NCBI RefSeq assembly: GCF_001981305.1 | Contig: NZ_MSCW01000001.1 | Location: forward strand, 186,001 to 250,000 | Length of the DNA stretch: 64,000 nucleotides | Source of the DNA: Marinobacter lutaoensis | GTDB lineage: Bacteria; Pseudomonadota; Gammaproteobacteria; Pseudomonadales; Oleiphilaceae | Reading direction: 5' to 3' | Part shown: one piece after another, positions 25,939 to 35,758 of the stretch | How positions within the stretch are numbered: the first letter of the stretch is position 1 | Layout: each line of letters opens with the position of its first letter | Position numbers and translations under genes: made by a program | The notes under the pieces: model-generated | What the model was told of the DNA's origin: nothing | Databases searched by the model: none | Seen by the model: the letters and a program-made list of their open reading frames with translations, nothing else

Positions 25939-28900
25939 ATGACAACACCGCATCACCAAAGTGCCAACCGCAACGACTGCCTGGTCAGTTTTCTGGTTCC
26001 CGCGTTCAAGCCGGATTTCCTGTCGGAGGCCCTGGCCTGCATCGAAACACAGGGCGTGGACCGAGCCGAGGTGATTGTCTGTGATGATTCCCCCGGCACG
26101 GACGTGGCCAGAATCGTCGAAGACTTTGCCCGCGTCAGCCGGTTTCCGGTGCAGTACCAGCGCAACGAGGTTCAGCTGGGTGGTCTGATGAACATGCAGC
26201 GGTGTTTCGAGTTGTCGGTGGGGCGCTACGTCAAGTTTGTCAACGACGACGACCGGCTCCTGGACGGGGCCACCGCCCGCATGGTGGCGGTCCTGGAAGC
26301 CCACCCCGACATCCGGATGGTCACCGGCCGGCGCCAGCTCATCGACGAGACGGGTCAGGTGTTGCCGGACATTCTGGCCACCCACAGCCCGTTCGCCGAG
26401 GACGCCGTTATCCATGGCGCCGACCTGTTGCGCTTCTGGTCCCGGTTTCCGCTGAACTTTGTCGGTGAACCCACCTCCGTGCTGTTGCGGGCCGATGAGC
26501 TGCGGGGCTGCTGGCCTCACATCAGTGCCCTGGGCAACCGCATGATCAATTCGGTCAATGACTTGGCGCTGTACGTCAATGCGCTGGGGGCGGGGCACTT
26601 GGCGTATCTGGCCCAACCCCAGTCCTGCTTCCGTACCCATGGCGGCCAGGCCCAGCGCCAGGGCAACGCCACCGTGGTCGGGGACTATGGTCGGTCGGTA
26701 TTCCTGGCCCAGCTTGATGTGCGTGGGGTGGAGCCGTTGCCGCTCTATGGCCACGTGCGGGTTCGCCCCCTGGATCGGCCCGACCCGTCCTGGGGACGTT
26801 TCCCGCTGGTGGAGCATTTCCGTGACGTGGGCCGGATTACCCCGGAGGCGCTGTCCGAGTTTACCTTTGAATCGGTGCGCGCCACGCAGCGGGCGCAGGG
26901 CAACGCACTGGCACTGGGGCGCTGGCTGGCCAACCGGGTGCTGTCGCCGGCGCAGGAAACGGTGTTGGCGGATGAGCGGGGCCATGGCCCGGAGATCCTT
27001 GTCTGTATCCGGGACCGGAATCCGGACGACTTTCGTTTGGGGCTGGCCGTCAGTGCGTTCCGGATCGCCCGGCGCTTCGCGCCCGGATTGCGCTGCCTGG
27101 TGCTGACACCGGAGCCGTCACGTTACCCCGAGGCTTACTTCCGGGACGTGGGGTTTGTCGAAGTGGGCGAGGGTGGCGAGGCCGCCGCTCTCAACCGCAT
27201 TGCCGGTGAACGCCAAGGCAGCTGGCTGATGCTTGCCGACAGCTGGGACGAAATCACACCCCAGGGCATGATGACCCTGTCCCGGGAGCTGGCGGGTGCG
27301 CCGGATTCCTGTGTTGCGGTTTACGGTGACAGCCTGGTCCGTGACGGGGGGCACATCGGCGGTGGTGCCTTCCGGCCCGACTTTAATCTCGATATGCTGA
27401 TCAGCAATCCCGGTGCCATGGCCCGCAACTGGTTGTTCCGGAGCAGCGCGGTGGTGGCGCTGTCCGGCTTCGACGAGACGCTGGGTACCGCCTTCGAACT
27501 GGACCTGATCCTGCGGGTTCTGGAAGCCGGGGGCTTTGGCGCCATCGGCCACGTTGCCGAGCCGCTGCTGATCAGTGAACCGGGGCGACCGGTGCGCAAT
27601 CCCGAAGAGGAACGGCGGGTGCTGCTGGCACACCTGGCCCGCCGGGGGTATGACGCCGACGTGGAGGCCAACCCCGCCCTCGGCACCTATCGGGTTCGTT
27701 ATCGCCACACGGGTGCGCCGCTGGTGTCGATCATCATTCCCACCAAGGACCAGCTGCCGTTGCTGCAGACCTGCGTTGAATCCCTGCTGGAAAAGACCCG
27801 CTACCGGAACTTCGAAATCCTGATCGTCGACAACAACAGTGAAACCGCCGAGGCGCAAGCCTGGCTGGAGGGAATGGCGCAGCTGCCGGTCGACTACATC
27901 CGGGTGCTGCGCTACCGGGAGCCGTTCAACTATTCCGCCATCAACAACTTCGCCGCTGCCCAGGCCCGGGGGGAGTATCTGTTGCTGCTGAACAACGATA
28001 CCGGGGTGCTGCGGGCCGACTGGCTGGATGAGATGCTGAACCATGCGCAGAGGCCGGAAGTCGGCATTGTCGGCGCCAAGCTGCTGTTTCCGTCCGGACG
28101 GGTTCAGCACGGCGGCGTGGTGCTGGGGCTGCGCGGGCCGGCTGAACACGCCTTCATCGACGAGGAATTGCAGGCACCGGGTTACATGAACCGGCTCCAG
28201 GTGGACCAGAATTACACCGCGGTGACGGCAGCGTGCCTGATGGTCCGGGCGTCGGTCTACCAACAGGTGGGCGGTCTGGATGAGCAGACGTTCGGGGTTT
28301 CCTACAATGACATCGATTTCTGCCTGCGGGTCCGCGAAGCGGGCTATCTGACGGTCTGGACGCCCCATGCGTTGATGATGCACGTTGCCAATGCCAGCCA
28401 GAATACCGTCGACAAGACCGCCCTGGAGCAGAAGCAAGCCCGGTTTGCCCGGGAACAGGACGCCATGTACCAGCGCTGGTTGCCGCTGCTGGCGAACGAC
28501 CCCGCCTACAACCGCAACCTCACCCTGGTGGGCCGTGGTTTTGAGGTGGAGCAGCGCATCGATCTGACCTGGCAGCCGCTGGCCGGCGGTCCCCGACCGG
28601 TGGCGCTGTGCTATCCGGCAGACCCCTGGGGGTGTGGTCACTACCGCATCATGAAGCCGTTCGAGGCGATGAAGGCGACCGGCGAACTGGAAGGGCTGCT
28701 GGCCCACGAGCGATTGACCCTGCCGGAGCTGGCACGGCTGAATCCGGATGTGGTGGTGGTGCAGCGGCAGTTGCTGGATGAGCAGATTGAGGACATGCGG
28801 CGGATCAAGACGCTGGCGGGCAAGGCGATCGTCTACGAGCTGGACGACTACCTGCCGAATCTGCCCATGAAAAGCGCCTACCGGGACACCATGCCCCGGG

Positions 28901-29580
28901 ACATTCTCAAGTCGATGCGCCGGGCGATGCGCTGGGTGGACCGGTTCGTGGTGTCGACCGGGCCGCTGGCCGAGGCCCTGGCGGGCATCCATCCGGACAT
29001 CCGGGTGGTGGAAAACCGGCTGCCGGTGGACTGGTGGCGTGGCCTGTCCAGCCGCCGTCGGCGCGGCCACAAGCCCCGGGTTGGCTGGGCTGGCGGCATG
29101 GGGCACACCGGAGATCTGGAACTGATCGCCGATGTGGTCCGGGACCTGGCCGGAGAGGTGGAATGGGTGTTCTTCGGCATGTGCCCGGACGCTCTGAAAC
29201 CCTACGTACACGAGCGGCACGAGGGGGTTGAGATCCAGCGTTACCCGAGCAAGCTGGCGTCGCTGGACCTGGATCTGGCCCTGGCGCCTCTGGAAGACAA
29301 TCTGTTCAACCGCTGCAAGAGCAACTTGCGGCTGCTGGAATACGGTGCCTGCGGATTTCCGGTGGTGTGCAGCGATGTCGAGCCGTACCGGGCCTCGGGG
29401 CTGCCCGTCACTCTGGTACGGAATCGGTACAAGGAATGGATGGACGCGATCCGCGACCATCTGTCGGATCCGGACGCTCGGGAGCGCCAGGGCGACCGCC
29501 TGAAACAGGCGGTGCTGGAAGACTGGATGCTGGAGGGTGACGCGGTGCGAGCCTGGCGCGAAGCCTGGAGCACACGGTAA
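25939..29580 (+). CDS. Very large multi-domain glycosyltransferase (GT2 + GT-A-like + GT2 + GT4-like)
   Basis: A 1213-residue cytoplasmic protein. Residues about 12-230 are a GT2 domain (VSFLVPAFKPDFLSEAL, FVNDDDR). About 350-560 is a second GT-A-like unit with weak motifs (WLMLADSWDEI, YGDSLVRDGG). About 594-820 is a canonical GT2 (VSIIIPTKDQ, LLLLNNDTGVLRADW, YNDIDFCLRVREAGY). About 886-1210 is GT4-like (CYPADPWGCGHYR, AIVYELDDYLPNL, LLEYGACGFPVV). The size and order recall the Fgt1/RfbC-like transferases that glycosylate flagellin in Pseudomonas syringae. It follows the sulfotransferase by 13 bp, ends the modification operon and is followed by the second flagellin gene. Confidence 0.9.
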   Translation: MTTPHHQSANRNDCLVSFLVPAFKPDFLSEALACIETQGVDRAEVIVCDDSPGTDVARIVEDFARVSRFPVQYQRNEVQLGGLMNMQRCFELSVGRYVKFVNDDDRLLDGATARMVAVLEAHPDIRMVTGRRQLIDETGQVLPDILATHSPFAEDAVIHGADLLRFWSRFPLNFVGEPTSVLLRADELRGCWPHISALGNRMINSVNDLALYVNALGAGHLAYLAQPQSCFRTHGGQAQRQGNATVVGDYGRSVFLAQLDVRGVEPLPLYGHVRVRPLDRPDPSWGRFPLVEHFRDVGRITPEALSEFTFESVRATQRAQGNALALGRWLANRVLSPAQETVLADERGHGPEILVCIRDRNPDDFRLGLAVSAFRIARRFAPGLRCLVLTPEPSRYPEAYFRDVGFVEVGEGGEAAALNRIAGERQGSWLMLADSWDEITPQGMMTLSRELAGAPDSCVAVYGDSLVRDGGHIGGGAFRPDFNLDMLISNPGAMARNWLFRSSAVVALSGFDETLGTAFELDLILRVLEAGGFGAIGHVAEPLLISEPGRPVRNPEEERRVLLAHLARRGYDADVEANPALGTYRVRYRHTGAPLVSIIIPTKDQLPLLQTCVESLLEKTRYRNFEILIVDNNSETAEAQAWLEGMAQLPVDYIRVLRYREPFNYSAINNFAAAQARGEYLLLLNNDTGVLRADWLDEMLNHAQRPEVGIVGAKLLFPSGRVQHGGVVLGLRGPAEHAFIDEELQAPGYMNRLQVDQNYTAVTAACLMVRASVYQQVGGLDEQTFGVSYNDIDFCLRVREAGYLTVWTPHALMMHVANASQNTVDKTALEQKQARFAREQDAMYQRWLPLLANDPAYNRNLTLVGRGFEVEQRIDLTWQPLAGGPRPVALCYPADPWGCGHYRIMKPFEAMKATGELEGLLAHERLTLPELARLNPDVVVVQRQLLDEQIEDMRRIKTLAGKAIVYELDDYLPNLPMKSAYRDTMPRDILKSMRRAMRWVDRFVVSTGPLAEALAGIHPDIRVVENRLPVDWWRGLSSRRRRGHKPRVGWAGGMGHTGDLELIADVVRDLAGEVEWVFFGMCPDALKPYVHERHEGVEIQRYPSKLASLDLDLALAPLEDNLFNRCKSNLRLLEYGACGFPVVCSDVEPYRASGLPVTLVRNRYKEWMDAIRDHLSDPDARERQGDRLKQAVLEDWMLEGDAVRAWREAWSTR

Positions 29581-29623
29581 CGGAGGATTTTACATTCCAT
29601 TACAAAAAAGCCGGTTTTTTCTC

Positions 29624-29650
29624 TAAAGAAGCCCTGCCGAGAGCCGTTAA
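29624..29650 (+). promoter_or_regulatory. fliA promoter: Sigma-28 (FliA) promoter of the second flagellin gene
   Basis: TAAA, 15 bases, then GCCGTTAA: the -35 is exact and the -10 matches 7 of 8 positions of the consensus GCCGATAA. The flagellin ATG is 87 bases downstream, after an AAGGAG site. This is a textbook class of late flagellar promoter. Confidence 0.9.
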
Positions 29651-29737
29651 CTGAGTCAGTAGGGCGGCGCACCCAAACTCTCTGAAAGGGCGCCAGACCT
29701 CTTCATAGAGAAACTAACGGTTCTAAGGAGATGCATT

Positions 29738-31225
29738 ATGGCTCTCGGTATTAACACCAACGTGGCGTCACTGTCTGCCCAAAACCAGTTGAACCGCTCC
29801 CAGGAGCTGTCCAACCAGGCACTTCAGCGCCTGTCCTCCGGTCTCCGGATCAACTCCGCCAAGGATGACGCCGCCGGTCTGGCGATTTCCAACCGCTTCG
29901 AGGCTCAGATTCGTGGCCTGAACCAGGCGACCCGCAACGCCAACGACGGCATCTCCCTGGCTCAGACCGCCGAGGGTGCGCTGGGTGAAGCCGGCAACAT
30001 CCTGCAGCGGGTGCGTGAGCTGGCGGTACAGTCGGCCAACGCCTCCAACAGCTCTTCCGACCGTCAGGCCCTGCAGGACGAAGTCAACCAGCTGGTTTCC
30101 GAGCTGGACCGGATTGCCACCACCACCAACTTCAACGGTCAGAAACTGTTCGACGGCAGCTTCGGTACCGCTCAGTTCCAGGTCGGTGCCAACGCCAACG
30201 AGACCATCACGGCCTCTACGTCCAACCTGCGGACCAACAGCTTCGGTAACAACCAGGTCATCGCCAGTGGCGCGGCCGCGGGTACCGCAGCGTCCGGTGG
30301 CGCAGCGGTGAACGGTGTCAGCTCCGGTTCCATCGCCATCAACGGCTACCTGGGGTCCCAGACCATCAGCATCGCCGCCAATGCCGAAGCCAATGACATT
30401 GCTTCCGACATCAACTCCAAGACGGGTGAGACCGGTGTCACCGCGACGGCCCGTACCGAAGTGGATCTGGCGTTCGCCGCGTCCGGCAGCTACACCCTGA
30501 ACCTGACCGGCGAAAACTCCACGGCCCAGACGGTGTCCTTCACCATCGAGGCGACCAGCGGCCAGGATGCACTGTCTGCCGCGGTGGCGGCCATCAATGA
30601 CCAGTCCGCGAAGACCGGCATCACGGCGGAAGTGGCCGAAGACGGTGCCTCCATCGTGCTGCGTAACGAAACCGGTCGTGACATCACTGTGGGCGACACC
30701 GGGGTTGCCAACGCGGGTAACGTGACGGTAACCAAGCAGTATCGCGACGCCGACGGCACCCTGACCGATGCCGGTTCCGGCCAGACCCTGACGGCCGATA
30801 CCACGGCGGATGATGTGGCGGTGAGCGGCTACATCGAGCTGGATTCCGACCGCTCGTTCGCGGTGGATGTCACGGACTCCAATGCCTTCGCGGACTCCGG
30901 TTCAACCCTGCGGACCGTCGCTGACCTGGACATCACGTCCTTCGACAGCGCCACCCAGGCCCTGAAGACGGTGGATGCGGCGCTCAACGCCATCAACTCC
31001 CAGCGCGCCAAGTTCGGTGCCCTGCAGAGCCGGTTCGAGAGCACCATCTCTAACCTGGAGTCCACCTCCACCAACCTGAGCGCTGCCCAGAGCCGCATCC
31101 TGGACGCGGACTTCGCTTCCGAGACCGCGAAGCTGGCCAAGTCCCAGGTGCTCCAGCAGGCAGGTATCTCGGTGCTGGCACAGGCGAATGCCCGTCCGCA
31201 ACAGGTACTGTCCCTGCTCCAGTAA
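29738..31225 (+). CDS. fliC: Flagellin (second copy, plus strand)
   Basis: A 495-residue filament subunit with intact D0/D1 ends: [39 protein letters not shown] and the C-terminal [18 protein letters not shown] and [12 protein letters not shown]. The middle region (about 175-390) is Ser/Thr/Ala/Gly-rich and differs from the other copy except for hook-IN-like segments ([17 protein letters not shown]). AAGGAG lies 7 bases before the ATG, and a strong sigma-28 promoter lies upstream. A perfect hairpin separates it from flaG. Two divergent flagellins suggest a mixed filament or alternative filaments. Confidence 0.97.
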   Translation: MALGINTNVASLSAQNQLNRSQELSNQALQRLSSGLRINSAKDDAAGLAISNRFEAQIRGLNQATRNANDGISLAQTAEGALGEAGNILQRVRELAVQSANASNSSSDRQALQDEVNQLVSELDRIATTTNFNGQKLFDGSFGTAQFQVGANANETITASTSNLRTNSFGNNQVIASGAAAGTAASGGAAVNGVSSGSIAINGYLGSQTISIAANAEANDIASDINSKTGETGVTATARTEVDLAFAASGSYTLNLTGENSTAQTVSFTIEATSGQDALSAAVAAINDQSAKTGITAEVAEDGASIVLRNETGRDITVGDTGVANAGNVTVTKQYRDADGTLTDAGSGQTLTADTTADDVAVSGYIELDSDRSFAVDVTDSNAFADSGSTLRTVADLDITSFDSATQALKTVDAALNAINSQRAKFGALQSRFESTISNLESTSTNLSAAQSRILDADFASETAKLAKSQVLQQAGISVLAQANARPQQVLSLLQ

Positions 31226-31238
31226 GCGCGTAGCGCAA

Positions 31239-31264
31239 GAGCTGGCTCCATCGGGAGCCAGCTC
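31239..31264 (+). terminator. Strong hairpin between flagellin and flaG
   Basis: GAGCTGGCTCC and GGAGCCAGCTC form a perfect 11-bp stem with a 4-base loop, starting 14 bp after the flagellin stop. The following sequence is only modestly T-rich, so it may attenuate read-through into flaG-fliD and stabilise the abundant flagellin mRNA rather than terminate fully. Confidence 0.6.
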
Positions 31265-31293
31265 ATTGCCGTTTGAGGATAGTGAGGTGAGCT

Positions 31294-31701
31294 ATGAATG
31301 GCGTTAACCTGGATAGCCCGGATCTGAAGCTGGTTCGCTCCAGTGACCAAGCTCCGGCTCGGGCATCGTCATCTCCTCAGCCCAAGGACAGTGATGTTTC
31401 TGTGCAAGCCGGCACCCGTGCCACTGAAGCGCGTGAGGTTGAGCAGGCCAGGCGGGTCGAACAGGACAGGCTCGAAAGGGAGCAGCTCGATGAGGCCGTC
31501 TCGCAGTTGAACGATTACGTGCAAAGTGTCCAGCGAGATCTGCAGTTCGAGGTGGATAACGAGCTGGGCCGGACCATCGTTCGGGTTGTGGATCAGGAGA
31601 CCCAGGAGGTGATCCGGCAGATCCCCGACGAAGTGGCCCTGAAACTGGCAGAGAAATTGCAGCAGGATGAACCGCTGACCTTGTTCAATGTGAAGGTGTG
31701 A
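31294..31701 (+). CDS. flaG: FlaG family protein
   Basis: A 135-residue protein of the FlaG family, which influences filament length and is regularly encoded between flagellin and FliD. The N-terminal half is charged and low-complexity (ATEAREVEQARRVEQDRLER). The conserved FlaG core is in the C-terminal half: LNDYVQSVQRDLQFEVDNELGR-like region, then IVRVVDQETQEVIRQIPDE. ATG 31294 is preceded by GTGAGGTGA. Gene order flagellin-flaG-fliD-fliS is the standard one for this group of bacteria. Confidence 0.92.
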   Translation: MNGVNLDSPDLKLVRSSDQAPARASSSPQPKDSDVSVQAGTRATEAREVEQARRVEQDRLEREQLDEAVSQLNDYVQSVQRDLQFEVDNELGRTIVRVVDQETQEVIRQIPDEVALKLAEKLQQDEPLTLFNVKV

Positions 31702-31824
31702 CGCCTCATACCCTCACAGAACGTGTTGTAGCCACGAGTCAGCACCGCCGGTTTCCGCAAGGGATTGGCGGTGTTTTCGTTTAAGGTGGTTACGCGTGGT
31801 TACAAAAAATGCCGGCGCGGACGG

Positions 31825-31851
31825 CAAAGTTTTGCCGGCCTCGGCCGATAA
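31825..31851 (+). promoter_or_regulatory. fliA promoter: Sigma-28 promoter of fliD-fliS
   Basis: CAAA, 15 bases, then GCCGATAA: the -10 is a perfect match to the FliA consensus and the -35 differs at one base. The fliD start is 42 bases downstream. The 191-bp flaG-fliD gap holds nothing else recognisable. Confidence 0.85.
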
Positions 31852-31892
31852 CTGCATTGGATAGATAAGACATCCCCCAGGGGAGGAAGGGT

Positions 31893-33866
31893 ATGGCAAG
31901 CATCTCGTCATTGGGTATCGGCTCGGGCGTTCTCACGTCCGATCTGGTCGACCAGCTTGTCGAAGCTGAAAAGGCAGCGTCTCAGGAGCGTCTGGATTAC
32001 AAGACCGAGCGCGCCGAGGCCATGATTTCGGCCTATGGAACGCTGCGCAGCGCGGTCACCGAACTGCGCCTGCCGATGCGACAGCTCAGCGCTGCGGATA
32101 ACCTGAAAGCCTTTTCCGCGACCTCGTCCCACGATTCGGTATCGGTCTCTGTGGACAGCACCAAGGCCAGCCAGGGCAGCTATACGGTCGACGTGCTCCA
32201 GCTTGCCCAGGCCCAGTCCCTGGCTTCCGGCACCTTCGCCGACAAGGACTCTACCGCCATCGGCACCGGCACGCTCACCATCAGTACCGGCAGTGAGTCC
32301 AAGACCATCACCATCGATGGTTCCAACAATACCTTGCAGGGACTCGCCGACGAGATCAACGAGGCGGGCATCGGCGTGTCCGCCGGAGTGATCGATACCG
32401 GCAGCGGTTACCGGCTGGTGTTGTCGTCGGAAAGCACCGGTACCGCCAATGCCATCTCCATCGAGGTTTCGGACAACGACGGCGTGAGCGACGATGCCAC
32501 CGGGCTGTCCGCGTTCGCCTTTAACGACACCGTCCAGAATTTGGAAGAAACGGTCGTCGCCCAGGATGCCAAGGTCAAGATCAACGGTATCGAAATTACC
32601 CGCTCCACCAACAGTTTCGACAACGTCATCGGGGGCCTGACCTTCGATGTCACCGAGGAAGGGGTGACCTCAACGGTTAAGGTCGAGCAGGACTATGCCG
32701 CGGTCACCGAGCGCGTCAGTGCCTTCGTCGAGAAGTTCAACGCCCTGCAGTCCACCATCAAAAGTCTGGCCGGGTACAACGCCGAGACCGGCGAGGGAGG
32801 CATTCTCACCGGCGATTCCGCCGTCCGTTCGATTCAGTCCCAGTTGCGTAACATCCTGAACACGGTGGTGCCGGGCCTGGAAAATGCCAGTGTGCGGACG
32901 CTGGCAGACGTGGGTATTACCACCAACTACGAAACCGGTGGGCTGGATTTCGACCAGAGCAAGTTTGAGGAAGCGCTCAAGAATCACCCGGACGATGTCA
33001 CCGCTCTGTTCGCGGAGCAGGGGCGCGCCTCCGACGAGGGGATCGAGTTTCTTTCCAGCGGTTCCGACACCCTGGCCGGTAACTACCGCGTCAACATCAC
33101 CCAGGCGGCGACCCGCGGTGGCGTGCTGGGCGATACCGCCCTGGCCGACGGAGTGGTGATCGACGACAGCAATGACGAGTTCGAGTTGACGGTGGATGGT
33201 AAGACCACGCTCACCGTGCAGCTGACCCAGGGCACCTACGCCACCGCCGAGGACCTGGTGGCGGAAATCCAGGCCCAGCTGGATGCGTCCTCTGCGCTGA
33301 ACTCCGAGGGGCAATCGGTGCTGGTGGATCTGGATGACAGCGGCGTGCTGCGCTTTACTTCCACTCAGTACGGCAGCAGCTCGAACGTCAGCATCATGTC
33401 GATCGAGGACGGTGGCGCAGCCCTGGGCCTGTCCGTCAAGACCGGGACCCTGGGCAAGGACGTGGCCGGCACGATTGGTGGCGTCGCCGCCGAGGGGGAT
33501 GGCCAGGTGCTGACCGTGACCGGTTCCGGTGGCGCCAAGGGCATCAGCATCCGGGTGACCGGTGACGCGACCGGAGACCGTGGCACCATCCGCTTCATCG
33601 AGGGCATCGGCGAGCAGGCGGTGAACCTGGTCACCAGCATCGTCGGCGAGGACGGCAGCCTGGAGGCCAAGACCGACGGACTGGAGCGGGAGCTGGAGCG
33701 GATTCAGGAAGAGCAGGAACGTCTGGACGCGCGCATCGAGAGCTACCGCGAACGTCTGGTCGCTCAGTTCACCGCCGCCGACACTCTGATTTCCCAGCTG
33801 AACACCACGGGCGACTACGTGACCCAGCAACTCGCTGCCCTGGCTCCGAACAGCAGCGACGATTAA
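31893..33866 (+). CDS. fliD: Flagellar cap protein FliD (hook-associated protein 2)
   Basis: Caps the growing filament and catalyses flagellin polymerisation; exported by the flagellar apparatus. The N-terminal FliD_N domain begins ISSLGIGSGVLTSDLVDQLV; the C-terminal FliD_C domain ends in a coiled coil (ELERIQEEQERLDARIESYR) and MTKQ-type tail (SQLNTTGDYVTQQLAAL). At 657 residues it is far longer than the ~470-residue enteric protein, close to Vibrio FliD; the extra length lies in domains D2-D3, including hook-IN-like repeats. ATG 31893 follows GGGAGGAAGG. Confidence 0.95.
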   Translation: MASISSLGIGSGVLTSDLVDQLVEAEKAASQERLDYKTERAEAMISAYGTLRSAVTELRLPMRQLSAADNLKAFSATSSHDSVSVSVDSTKASQGSYTVDVLQLAQAQSLASGTFADKDSTAIGTGTLTISTGSESKTITIDGSNNTLQGLADEINEAGIGVSAGVIDTGSGYRLVLSSESTGTANAISIEVSDNDGVSDDATGLSAFAFNDTVQNLEETVVAQDAKVKINGIEITRSTNSFDNVIGGLTFDVTEEGVTSTVKVEQDYAAVTERVSAFVEKFNALQSTIKSLAGYNAETGEGGILTGDSAVRSIQSQLRNILNTVVPGLENASVRTLADVGITTNYETGGLDFDQSKFEEALKNHPDDVTALFAEQGRASDEGIEFLSSGSDTLAGNYRVNITQAATRGGVLGDTALADGVVIDDSNDEFELTVDGKTTLTVQLTQGTYATAEDLVAEIQAQLDASSALNSEGQSVLVDLDDSGVLRFTSTQYGSSSNVSIMSIEDGGAALGLSVKTGTLGKDVAGTIGGVAAEGDGQVLTVTGSGGAKGISIRVTGDATGDRGTIRFIEGIGEQAVNLVTSIVGEDGSLEAKTDGLERELERIQEEQERLDARIESYRERLVAQFTAADTLISQLNTTGDYVTQQLAALAPNSSDD

Positions 33867-33869
33867 ACC

Positions 33870-33890
33870 GTTTTGTCACAACGACAAAAC
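33870..33890 (+). repeat. Inverted repeat between fliD and fliS
   Basis: GTTTTGTC and GACAAAAC form a perfect 8-bp stem with a 5-base loop, starting 4 bp after the fliD stop and ending 19 bp before the fliS start. It is too close to the fliS ribosome site to be a conventional terminator and could set the fliD:fliS ratio. Confidence 0.5.
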
Positions 33891-33909
33891 TGCGCACACG
33901 AGGTTTGAT

Positions 33910-34311
33910 ATGAACGGTTTGCAGGCATACCAGCGCGTCAACACCCAAACCAGCATCACCGACGCCGATCCGCACAAACTGATCCAGCTGCTGTACAACG
34001 GGGCGCTGGAGCGGATCAACATGGCCAAGGCCCGGATGCTGGCCCGGGATTTCGAGGGCAAGGGTCGGTTGATCTCCAAGGCCATCGAAATCATCGGCGG
34101 CCTCCGGGGCTTTCTGGATTTCGACAAGGGCGGCGACCTGGCGGTGCGGCTGGAAGGGCTGTACGACTACATGGAGCGAACCCTGTTCGAGGCCAATGCC
34201 AAGAACGACCCGGCCAAGCTGGACGAAGTGGCGGAGCTGCTGCGGGTCATCAAGGAAGGCTGGGACGGCATTCGCGAGGAAGTTGTCACTCAGCCGTCCG
34301 AAGCCGTCTGA
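33910..34311 (+). CDS. fliS: Flagellin export chaperone FliS
   Basis: A 133-residue helical chaperone that binds the flagellin C-terminus in the cytoplasm and prevents premature polymerisation. Family signatures: YQRVNTQTSITDADPHKLIQLLYNGAL-type N-terminus, then ARDFEGKGRLISKAIEIIGGLRGFLDF. ATG 33910 follows CGAGG. No fliT-like gene follows; argG is next, after 145 bp. With two flagellins and one FliS, the chaperone presumably serves both. Confidence 0.94.
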   Translation: MNGLQAYQRVNTQTSITDADPHKLIQLLYNGALERINMAKARMLARDFEGKGRLISKAIEIIGGLRGFLDFDKGGDLAVRLEGLYDYMERTLFEANAKNDPAKLDEVAELLRVIKEGWDGIREEVVTQPSEAV

Positions 34312-34329
34312 TCGTTCCCTGGGCTCGGT

Positions 34330-34354
34330 GCCCCACCGGTTGCCGCGGTGGGGC
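34330..34354 (+). terminator. GC-rich hairpin after fliS
   Basis: GCCCCACCG and CGGTGGGGC form a perfect 9-bp stem with a 7-base loop, 18 bp after the fliS stop. There is no U-run after it, so intrinsic termination is uncertain; it is the only candidate between fliS and argG. Confidence 0.4.
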
Positions 34355-34456
34355 GGGCTGCCCATGCGGATGGCTGAATAGCCATTCCCCCCGCTCTCCC
34401 GTACAATATCGCTCCTGTTTTTCACACATCCATTCTGTTCAGTCTGGAGCAAGGGC

Positions 34457-35668
<1,212 letters not shown>

Positions 35669-35758
35669 GACGGGTTGGCTCGTCAGGCCAAGGCCGGAGC
35701 CTGCCCCCGGAAACGTGAAGCGCCAGGGACGGCGCGACCGAGCCCTGCAGGGGTGTAT

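Noticed and set aside
27118..29460. A 780-codon minus-strand open frame
   Set aside because: Antisense to the well-supported giant glycosyltransferase; His/Gln/Pro-rich composition typical of a shadow frame.
32670..33830. A 386-codon minus-strand open frame
   Set aside because: Antisense to fliD; composition like other shadow frames.
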